DNA from: Bacteroidales bacterium | Lineage (GTDB): Bacteria; Bacteroidota; Bacteroidia; Bacteroidales; UBA4181 | Assembly (NCBI GenBank): GCA_031265445.1 | Contig: JAISCQ010000125.1 | Location: forward strand, 1 to 35,469 | DNA: 35,469 bases | Direction: 5' to 3' | In this document: piece by piece, positions 1 to 7,386 of the stretch | Layout of the letters: every line of letters starts with the position of its first letter | Position numbering within the stretch: the first letter of the stretch is position 1 | The notes under the pieces: model-generated | Told to the model about the DNA's origin: nothing | Database searches by the model: none | What the model saw: the letters and a program-made list of their open reading frames with translations, nothing else | Made by a program: the position numbers and the translations under genes

Positions 1-861
1 CAGGGATTGGGGTATTTTGGCATTGGTGCAGCAGCAGGGGCATTAGGCGCAGGTGTCGGTGCAGGCGTAAGTTCCATGTTGCCCGTATCCGGAGCTGTAT
101 CAGGTGGTTTTTCTGCCGGATTTTGGGGAACAAGCGCTGCAACAACAGCAACATCAAGTTTTATATCAGGCGCGGCTATTGGAGGCGCAGCAGGATTTAG
201 CAGTGGATTTGTCGGTGGTTTGGGGAATGGACTGTTAGACAGGCAAAATTTTGGCGATGCTCTATGGAGCGGCACAAAGACCGGTTTCACAAGCGGACTG
301 TCCGGAGCGGCTATTGGCGGTATTACAAGTGGGATAAACGCCGTTAGAGATGGAAGAGGATTTTGGAATGGAGCAAGAATGATAGATGAACAAAATCTTG
401 CAAACCAAAATTTACCGTTAATCCAACAGAGAGGAGAATACAATTGTGGTCCTGCGACAGGAGAATCAACAACGGGTATTTCACAGGATAGATACCGAGC
501 AATAATTGGTGGAGATCCTAATAAAGACCCTGTAACCATAGCACAACTTAATGGCGCCATTCAATCAGAAACAGGAAGAACTGCTCGTGCTATTACAGAA
601 AATCTACCTACAGATAGATGGGGTGCGATAGATATAGCCAATAGGATGAATAATGGTAGTAATTTTTATTTGGGCTCTGTTAATGCAGGAGAATCAATAG
701 GACATGCAACAGCCTTAAACAGTGTAACAATACGTACTTTCCAAAAGATATCAGGCGATTTATACTATAAAATTGTTTATCAGGTGATGGATCCTGCGCG
801 AGGTATTTATAGAATTATAGGAGCAAATTCTATGAAAGTTGTAGTATGGATTCGTCCTTAA
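1..861 (+). CDS. C-terminal part of polymorphic toxin (RHS-like) with papain/C39-like cysteine peptidase tip, 5'-truncated
   Basis: The reading frame is open from base 1, so the gene begins outside the window; the TTG at 7 is not a convincing start. The first 110 or so visible residues are rich in Gly, Ala and Ser with short hydrophobic stretches, as is common just before the variable tip of RHS/YD-repeat or other polymorphic toxins. The tip resembles a papain-like peptidase: a Cys in the context YNCGPATGES (codon 445-447), a His in GHATALN (703-705) and an Asp in MDPARG (790-792). This is the Cys-His-Asp order of C39-like peptidases and of papain-fold toxin domains. Inferred role: a secreted protease or deamidase effector against competitors. 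The next gene lies 16 bases downstream and may be its immunity gene. The RHS assignment is inferred because the core is outside the window; the Cys/His/Asp pattern is directly visible. Confidence 0.62.
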   Translation, partial: QGLGYFGIGAAAGALGAGVGAGVSSMLPVSGAVSGGFSAGFWGTSAATTATSSFISGAAIGGAAGFSSGFVGGLGNGLLDRQNFGDALWSGTKTGFTSGLSGAAIGGITSGINAVRDGRGFWNGARMIDEQNLANQNLPLIQQRGEYNCGPATGESTTGISQDRYRAIIGGDPNKDPVTIAQLNGAIQSETGRTARAITENLPTDRWGAIDIANRMNNGSNFYLGSVNAGESIGHATALNSVTIRTFQKISGDLYYKIVYQVMDPARGIYRIIGANSMKVVVWIRP

Positions 862-877
862 TTTAGAGTGTATAATT

Positions 878-1498
878 ATGGTAAAGGGACTATTTTTTTT
901 AGCAATATCATTATTTTTTAGTATGCCTGTATATTCACAAAATATACTGACAGATATAAATAAATACGACTTAAATAAGATAAAAAATCAGACAATAAAA
1001 AAAAGTCGGAAGTTATTAAAAACTTCCAAAGAACGACATCTTTCTGCTTTTACATACTTTGCAGTAGGTTTATCGGATTATTTTTTTCAAGAAACTGGTT
1101 TTTTTGATTATTCGGACAAAAGAATCAAAGTATATGATAAAGAAATCGGTTCTGTTGATGATTTTTTAAAAAATTTCAGATTGTGGGATAAGTACAGATG
1201 TTTTGTATATGATGACTCATTGAATATAATTACAATGGCAATAGGGGCGACTGTATTTCATTATGCCAATACAACGCCAGATAACAAGTATATTGAATAT
1301 ATAACACGAATAAATTCTGAATATATATTTGAGTACCTATATTGTCCAACATCATGTCCCATGTATTTTTGTTACAAAGAAGGTGAAATTATAATTGTTC
1401 ATTTGTCTGATGACGGTAAAAATATTGTTTCTTATCCTTTATCGGAATTAAAAGACTGGAGATGGTTGAATACTGGGAAATTGGATAGAACAGAGTAA
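878..1498 (+). CDS. Exported protein, candidate immunity protein
   Basis: A 206-residue protein with an N-terminal signal peptide (hydrophobic residues about 4-17, cleavage probably after VYSQ). I do not recognise the family. The mature part is rich in Lys, Tyr, Phe, Asp and Asn, with short Cys-containing segments near residues 155-165 (CPTSCPMYFC). The coding sequence is visibly more AT-rich than the genes from 1842 onward, which fits a recently acquired accessory gene. It follows the toxin-tip gene by only 16 bases on the same strand and is therefore probably cotranscribed. In polymorphic toxin systems this is where the immunity gene sits. An exported immunity protein would imply that the toxin acts in, or enters through, the periplasm. 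The function is inferred from position only. Confidence 0.55.
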   Translation: MVKGLFFLAISLFFSMPVYSQNILTDINKYDLNKIKNQTIKKSRKLLKTSKERHLSAFTYFAVGLSDYFFQETGFFDYSDKRIKVYDKEIGSVDDFLKNFRLWDKYRCFVYDDSLNIITMAIGATVFHYANTTPDNKYIEYITRINSEYIFEYLYCPTSCPMYFCYKEGEIIIVHLSDDGKNIVSYPLSELKDWRWLNTGKLDRTE

Positions 1499-1841
1499 GG
1501 CAGATACAGTTTTTCACCCCTCGCAATGAGCGGCATATGCAGCGCCGATGAGTAGTCAATTGTATTACCGCTCGAAACACCAGGCAATTTATAATTACCT
1601 GCGGTGAGATCGCTTCGCTAAGTTGCCGCTTGAAATAAACCATCCGGTTGGTTGTAAAAAATGATAACAGTTATTGTTGTCAATAATTTACGTCGGTTCA
1701 GGAACCGATTGCCGCAGGGCAACTTCGCAAAGCGACCCGCCCGCAAAAACGTGAAGTGCAACAATGGTTTCCCAGCAATTAAGTGAAGCGAAATAAACAG
1801 CACAGTGAACAGTGAATAGTTATAATAGTAAATAGTGAAAA
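1499..1841. other. Intergenic region with hairpin and inverted-repeat element
   Basis: A 343-base gap with no convincing gene. It holds a hairpin at 1581-1601 (arms CAGGCAATT and AATTACCTG, 8 of 9 pairs, three-base loop) with no T-run after it, then the inverted-repeat element listed separately at 1608-1737. From about 1800 there is an AT-rich leader with several iterations of AGTGAA/AGTAAA just before the next start codon. Short ORFs on the minus strand here have no recognisable features and are not called. Confidence 0.5.
1608..1737. repeat. 130-bp element bounded by imperfect inverted repeats
   Basis: The left arm at 1608-1627 and the reverse complement of the right arm at 1718-1737 agree at 17 of 20 positions; both contain an AAGTTGCC core. 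The interior is AT-rich and carries no ORF. The shape resembles a REPIN or MITE-like non-coding element, but no target-site duplication is evident and no second copy of this sequence was seen in the window. Confidence 0.4.
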
Positions 1842-4619
1842 ATGGATCATATGAAAAATCTCTTACTCTATTTCGGTTGCATACTGATGTTTTTCCCGGA
1901 TATCCCGGCGACCGGCGGCAATGATACCGACCGGTTGGGAAGTGTGCAGGATATAGAGGATTTGTGCAGGAAACAATCCGAACATTATTCTTACATGTGG
2001 TGGATCAATTCCGTCAAGGAAGGCCCTTTGAAATTTGCAGTGAAAACCGATCGGTATGCTTTTATATTTGACGAAAATACACTGAACTTTCGAAATTTGT
2101 TGATTGATGCGGATACGCGATCTGCCGAGGAAGTGTTGCGTTTGTCCACCGATGAATTATTTCCGGCGGCGGAGGTTCCCGATTTGTCTTTTGGGATGGA
2201 AACCCACGGCGTTTTTCATCCCTGTACGCAAGCTTCGCCTCGCGGCTTTGAGGATTGTCAGTTAATTCATACGGGACGGTTTCTGCAACAGCGATTCATC
2301 AACAATCTTCCGGGCCTTTCCGGTTACGAACTCTTGCAAAGCGGCCTGGACATCGTTGCATGGCCTGACCGCCTGTCGCTGATTCTGCGCCTGTCGCTTA
2401 CCGACGAAAGTCCCCGCGACGGAAGCGATGCCTTGATCCTCCGTTTCACCGTACCGGCGGCTTATCAGGCAGTATCCGTACCGGATGCGGGCGGGCTAAA
2501 CATATTCCGTCATCCGGTCACCGGCAGCGGATATATCATCGGCGCGGCAGACGCTTCCGCTTCCCTGACGGTTTCCGGAAACACGGTAGAAGCGCGGCTT
2601 CATCCTCAAAATCCGGCAGCCGATGAATATATGGTCGGGTTGACCGTTTATCCCGTATCGGATGTTGACGCCGCTTTACAGGGAATTTCCGCACAGGAGA
2701 ACAGTCAGCTAACGGTCACGGCGCAGCAAAGCGCTCCGGTCGGCGCGGCGCATGGAGTGGTGTACGATGCCGGCATGGGATGGTACCGCGTGCACCTGCG
2801 GAATGATTTTACCGGCGTTGCCGAACAGGACGACCGGCGCATGGAGCGGGTCTTTTTCACCATCGAAAATACAGGTTCGTCCGACCGGACGGTAAGGCTC
2901 AATTTTTCCAAAGAACGCTCCGTATATGAACAGACAGCAGGAAGCAATACCGGGATTTCCGGAATCTCGGCTATGATACGGGATGGCAATGAATATCCCA
3001 CGGGCATTGCGGTGCAACTTTCGAAAAACTGGCACATCACGGATTTTTATGGTTACGCCGCACATCGTTACCGGGGCAACTGGTATCACGGGATTACCGT
3101 CTTGCATATTCCTGCGGGCAGTCGCATCACGCTTGAATATACAAGCGTCAATGCATACTGGGGAACGGTTCCCGCCGCATCGCACGCCCAGCTGTGTCTG
3201 GCAGGATGGGGCAGCAACCAGCAGTGGAATGAATCGGCCATCGGGGCATGGGGCGAAAGCATCAGTTATGAACCCGATCAGGTACAGGCAGGCTCGCCTG
3301 TTTGCGATTCCCGCATTTTAATGGCGTATGATTCGCGGGGTAACAAAACGTTGTTTTCGGGCAATGTGGGCGGCGCCGATTTTTTCAATTGCCGCAAACC
3401 GGGCGGAAACGGGAGATCCTGGCACACAGCCGTAAAAACTTATTACAAGCGGTATTGTCCCAATTTTACGGAAGTGATCAATGCGGGAGAAATCATGGAA
3501 GGGCGCATCCGGTTTGATTATGCTGTTTCCATCGGAAGATCCGACGATTATGTGCGCGGCATCTACCGACTCAGGATGGATGTAAAGCAGGACGTCGCCT
3601 TCGACCGGCTGGATATTTTCCAGTTGGCATCGGAAGGTTATCACCTTTCGCAGTCGAGAAAGATAGCGGTGGGCAATGAAGACGGGATGATGATGGAACG
3701 CAGTGCACGCAATGGAAGCCCGTCTGCTTACGTCGACCGGAAAGAAGCCTTTTCCGGGGAAACGCCCTGGGTGAGTTTCTTCGATACGCCCTGCACGGAT
3801 GAAGAAGGAGCCGGCTGGGGCGCTCACTGGACAAGCGCCGATCGCGGTTTTGTCATCCGCAGCTGGAAATCCCGCATCAACGGCCAGACAAATGTGGCGC
3901 CTCACTGGCAGGAATATAGCGTAGAGACGGGCTATCTCCGTCCGGCTTCCATTGTGAACGTAACGCTGCCCGAAACATGCGTTTCACTGTCGGCAGGAGA
4001 CTTTGTGGAAGCGGAAATCGAGTGGTTCTTCCTCCCTCTTTTTGCCTCCCAGTACTGGGGCCCCAATGAAAACCTGAAAAAAGCCCTGCAACGCAACGGG
4101 AGCAGCTGGCGCATGACCCACCGCGAAGCGACGGGCAACCGCATCACCGTAGCCGCCGAGCGCGGAACCGTTGAAAGACATTATCCGATTGTGATTACCG
4201 CCGAAAACAACGAAGCGCATTTTACCGTCGCCGGAGGCATTGGCTATGTGCCGATAACCGTCAAAGGCTTGTCTTCCTATGTTCATCCTGCGCTCTATGT
4301 CAAAAAGAACGGGAAATGGAAAAAAATCGACCAGTCGAATCACGGAAACGATTTCTGGCAAATGGATTATTACCAATACACCGGTGAATGGGAATGTACC
4401 TGCAATGTAAGTCTGGATTCCGAACAGGATCAGCCCGTGACGCGGGAATTTATGTTCTTGCTGGACAGGGATGCGCCTATTGACGAAACAACATCCGTCA
4501 TCGCGACTGATGCGTCGCCTGCCGGGTTACGGATTTATCCCAATCCCGTGAAGGACAGGTTTTATTTCCGCCTGTCCTCTGAATGGGGCCGTTCCTTCCT
4601 TGTCGAAATGCGCGTGTAA
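1842..4619 (+). CDS. Large secreted protein, paralog A, with truncated T9SS sorting domain
   Basis: A 925-residue protein with a signal peptide (MKNLLLYFGC start); the ATG at 1851 fits a typical signal peptide and may be the true start instead of 1842. I do not recognise the family. It is a clear paralog of the protein at 7383-10292: both share SYMWW near the mature N-terminus, then KNWH, WYHGxT, HAQLCLxGWG, a Trp-rich QQW segment, GGIGYVP and DQxxHGND in the same order. The many Trp, Tyr and Gly residues and beta-type composition suggest carbohydrate binding or processing, consistent with the rhamnosidase between the two paralogs. The C-terminus begins as a T9SS type A sorting domain (LRIYPNPV, about residue 896) but stops after about 30 residues at EMRV, where a full domain has about 75. 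The stop lies in a 21-bp tandem repeat that replaces the missing part. Confidence 0.75.
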   Translation: MDHMKNLLLYFGCILMFFPDIPATGGNDTDRLGSVQDIEDLCRKQSEHYSYMWWINSVKEGPLKFAVKTDRYAFIFDENTLNFRNLLIDADTRSAEEVLRLSTDELFPAAEVPDLSFGMETHGVFHPCTQASPRGFEDCQLIHTGRFLQQRFINNLPGLSGYELLQSGLDIVAWPDRLSLILRLSLTDESPRDGSDALILRFTVPAAYQAVSVPDAGGLNIFRHPVTGSGYIIGAADASASLTVSGNTVEARLHPQNPAADEYMVGLTVYPVSDVDAALQGISAQENSQLTVTAQQSAPVGAAHGVVYDAGMGWYRVHLRNDFTGVAEQDDRRMERVFFTIENTGSSDRTVRLNFSKERSVYEQTAGSNTGISGISAMIRDGNEYPTGIAVQLSKNWHITDFYGYAAHRYRGNWYHGITVLHIPAGSRITLEYTSVNAYWGTVPAASHAQLCLAGWGSNQQWNESAIGAWGESISYEPDQVQAGSPVCDSRILMAYDSRGNKTLFSGNVGGADFFNCRKPGGNGRSWHTAVKTYYKRYCPNFTEVINAGEIMEGRIRFDYAVSIGRSDDYVRGIYRLRMDVKQDVAFDRLDIFQLASEGYHLSQSRKIAVGNEDGMMMERSARNGSPSAYVDRKEAFSGETPWVSFFDTPCTDEEGAGWGAHWTSADRGFVIRSWKSRINGQTNVAPHWQEYSVETGYLRPASIVNVTLPETCVSLSAGDFVEAEIEWFFLPLFASQYWGPNENLKKALQRNGSSWRMTHREATGNRITVAAERGTVERHYPIVITAENNEAHFTVAGGIGYVPITVKGLSSYVHPALYVKKNGKWKKIDQSNHGNDFWQMDYYQYTGEWECTCNVSLDSEQDQPVTREFMFLLDRDAPIDETTSVIATDASPAGLRIYPNPVKDRFYFRLSSEWGRSFLVEMRV

Positions 4620-4690
4620 ACGACATGCTTGCGGATGTAAATGATCTGCTTGTGCGTGTAAATGACGTGCCGACGCATGTAAATAATATA
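4611..4690. repeat. 21-bp-period tandem array A (about 3.8 units)
   Basis: Units begin at 4611, 4632, 4653 and 4674, each with a GYRTGTAAA-like or GGATGTAAA core followed by YGAYNTGC. The array starts inside the last codons of the preceding gene and supplies its stop codon (the TAA within GTGTAAA). It has the same 21-bp period as the arrays at 20421 and 27673, and its RTGTAA core resembles the 27673 array. Confidence 0.8.
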
Positions 4691-4716
4691 TATTTCTTAA
4701 AAAAATAAATGATCGT

Positions 4717-7386
4717 ATGACGAAAATCATAAACCTTTCTCTACCGGTTTTGTTAATTGCTTGTGTAGTGGTGAATTGTTCGCTGCCTCCTGCAACCGTC
4801 TATGACCTTCGCTGTGAAAATCTGACGAACCCGTTGAGCATTGACAACCACGCTCCTTACCTGAGTTGGAGGACAAATTTTGGTAAAACCGGCGGAAAGC
4901 CCGTCGCTTACCAACTGTTAGCAGCCACCGACAGTACACGCTTGCGGGGAGACCGGGCCGACCTGTGCAACACCGGCAAAGTCGCCTGGCCGTTATCGGT
5001 CATGGTGCCTTGGCCGGGTAAAGCATTACAGGGAAGAATGCTCGTATATTGGTGTGTTCGTGTGTGGGACGAAAAAGGCAAGGTATCGCCCTGGAGTAAA
5101 ACGGCCTGTTTCGGCACGCCTCTCTCGGAGTCCGAACTGCAGGAAGCCGCCTATATCGGATTTCCGGAAAAGGCCGGAAATCCGCAAAGTCCTTTGTTGC
5201 GAAAGTCATTCGAATGGAATGACGACGGCAAGTGCCTCCTTTATGTCAATTCATTAGGTTATCAAGAAGTTTACCTGAACGGAAAGAAGGTCGGCGAACA
5301 GATACTTGCTCCGGCCGTTACGCAAATGGATAAGCGGTCGCTGTACCTCGCTTACGACCTAAGTCCTTACTTGAACAGGGGAAGCAACGACCTTGTCCTC
5401 TGGCTTGGGCAGGGATGGTATCGTCCGGGATTGCCCGGCGCCGTCTATGAAGGCCCCCTGGTAAAAGCGCGGTTAGACCGATACCGGCACGCTCAATGGC
5501 AGGCATTGTGTCAGACCGATACGTCGTGGCAGGCGGCCGAAAGCGGTTTTTCAAGCATCGGGAGCTGGCAGTGGCAGCAGTTTGGAGGCGAGCGCGTAGA
5601 CGCCTCCGCCGTACCTGCCAACATGAGCGCTTCCGCCCTTGACCGGCTCAAATGGCGTCCTGCCGTGGCGGTTCAAGTTCCGGAACATGCCGTATCGCCG
5701 CAAATGACGGAGAGCAACCATATCACCGAAACCTTTCAACCCGTCGGCGTCAAGAAACTGTCCGACAGCGTATGGCTTGCGGATATGGGTAAAAACATGA
5801 CGGGATGGGCGAAAATCAGGTTCGCAGGTCTGCGGAAAGGGCAGGAGATCACAATGGAATACAGCGATCAGCTGGATGGAAACGGAACCATCGTACACCA
5901 GGAGCAGAAAGACACGTATATCGCTTCGGGCGCAAAAGAGGAACTTTTCTGCAACAAATTTGCCTATCACGGGTTTCAATATATCCGGATATCCGGAATC
6001 GCATCCCTCTCCCCGGACGACATTACGGCCTGCTTCATCCGTACCGGGTTCGGGGGAGATGCCTCCTCCTTCCAATGTTCCGACCCGGACATGAACGCCA
6101 TCCACGACATGATACAGTACACGCTCCAGTGCCTGAGCCTGGGCGGGATCATGGTTGACTGCCCCCATCTGGAACGGTTGGGCTATGGAGGCGACGGCAG
6201 CGCTTCCACCGCAACCGCGCAAACCATGTTCAATCTTTCCCCGCTTTATACCAACTGGCTGGCGGCATGGGCGGATTGTCAACACGACGACGGATGGCTT
6301 CCCTACGCCGCTCCCTATCCTTACTGGTGCGGGGGAGGCCCCTACTACAGCGGCTTTATGATTACCGCCTCGTGGCAAACGTACCTTAACTACGGCGATA
6401 CACGGTTGATTGAAAAATACTATCCTGCCATGCAGCGCTGGCTGGACTATGTGGAAAAATATTCCCCTAACGGACTTCTTGAACCCTGGCCCGACAAATG
6501 GTATCTCGGCGATTGGGCCGGTCCCGACGGATTGGACCAGACCGACAGGCGGACCGTCGATCTGGTCAACAACAGCTTTATCAGTACTTCTTACCGGATG
6601 ATGGAAAAAATCGCCCTCCGGCTCGGCAAAAACGGTGATGCCCAACGTTACGATACCGCCAATGAACGGTTGAAGAAAAAAATACACGAACAGTTCTACG
6701 ATCATGACAGGCATCTCTATGCCACCGGCTCTCAGATCGACCTGGCCTTTCCGCTTCTTGCCGGGGTCACGCCGCCGCATCTTGTCGCCGAAGTCACGCA
6801 AAGCCTCGTCCGCGAAACGGAAAACCGGAAGGGACATCTCGCCTGCGGACTCGTCGGCATCCCCGTACTTACCGAATGGGCCATCCGGAACCACCGTCCG
6901 GATTTCATCTACGGAATGTTGAAAAAGAAAGACTATCCGGGCTATCTCTATATGATTGAAAACGGAGCGACCACCACCTGGGAGCACTGGGAAAACTGGA
7001 AAACCTCCTGGAGCAGAAGCCGGATTCATAATTGCTACAATGGCATCGGTTTGTGGTTTTACCAAGCCATCGGCGGCATCAGGCCGGACGAAGATGAACC
7101 CGGCTACCGGAAAATATGGATTGATCCGCAAATACCGGAAGGCGTTACCTGGTCCAAAACCTCAAAAGATACGCCTTACGGCAGATTGAGCCTCGACTGG
7201 ACTTTAACCGGTCATACCCTGGAACTATCTTTAACCGTGCCTCCGGGAAGTGTTGCCTGTGTTGTTTTACCCGGACAAACAAGCGAATACGTATTGAACG
7301 GGAAAAAATCGGCGAACAACCGGGAACATATCGTTACGGTTGAAAACGGACTGCATCAAATAACCTATTCATTTCCATCCAAGTGA
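4717..7386 (+). CDS. Alpha-L-rhamnosidase, GH78 family, lipoprotein
   Basis: An 889-residue protein that should release terminal alpha-L-rhamnose from glycans by inversion. Residues 1-21 form a lipoprotein signal with lipobox VVNC, so it is probably anchored in the outer membrane or periplasm. An N-terminal Ig/fibronectin-like domain (YDLRCENLTNPL, about 29-125) is followed by jelly-roll domains (about 150-430), an (alpha/alpha)6 catalytic domain (about 445-790) and a C-terminal beta domain. The family signature is visible as DCPHLERLGYGGDG, with the probable general acid Glu486 and Asp493. TTTWEHWENW holds the probable base Glu756. It starts 97 bases after the upstream gene, and its TGA overlaps the GTG of the next gene by 4 bases, so translation is probably coupled. 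No SusC/SusD pair is visible, so the target polysaccharide cannot be named. Confidence 0.93.
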   Translation: MTKIINLSLPVLLIACVVVNCSLPPATVYDLRCENLTNPLSIDNHAPYLSWRTNFGKTGGKPVAYQLLAATDSTRLRGDRADLCNTGKVAWPLSVMVPWPGKALQGRMLVYWCVRVWDEKGKVSPWSKTACFGTPLSESELQEAAYIGFPEKAGNPQSPLLRKSFEWNDDGKCLLYVNSLGYQEVYLNGKKVGEQILAPAVTQMDKRSLYLAYDLSPYLNRGSNDLVLWLGQGWYRPGLPGAVYEGPLVKARLDRYRHAQWQALCQTDTSWQAAESGFSSIGSWQWQQFGGERVDASAVPANMSASALDRLKWRPAVAVQVPEHAVSPQMTESNHITETFQPVGVKKLSDSVWLADMGKNMTGWAKIRFAGLRKGQEITMEYSDQLDGNGTIVHQEQKDTYIASGAKEELFCNKFAYHGFQYIRISGIASLSPDDITACFIRTGFGGDASSFQCSDPDMNAIHDMIQYTLQCLSLGGIMVDCPHLERLGYGGDGSASTATAQTMFNLSPLYTNWLAAWADCQHDDGWLPYAAPYPYWCGGGPYYSGFMITASWQTYLNYGDTRLIEKYYPAMQRWLDYVEKYSPNGLLEPWPDKWYLGDWAGPDGLDQTDRRTVDLVNNSFISTSYRMMEKIALRLGKNGDAQRYDTANERLKKKIHEQFYDHDRHLYATGSQIDLAFPLLAGVTPPHLVAEVTQSLVRETENRKGHLACGLVGIPVLTEWAIRNHRPDFIYGMLKKKDYPGYLYMIENGATTTWEHWENWKTSWSRSRIHNCYNGIGLWFYQAIGGIRPDEDEPGYRKIWIDPQIPEGVTWSKTSKDTPYGRLSLDWTLTGHTLELSLTVPPGSVACVVLPGQTSEYVLNGKKSANNREHIVTVENGLHQITYSFPSK

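Noticed and set aside
5551..7131. 526-codon minus-strand frame opposite the rhamnosidase gene
   Set aside because: Antisense shadow of a well-supported GH78 gene with catalytic motifs on the plus strand.
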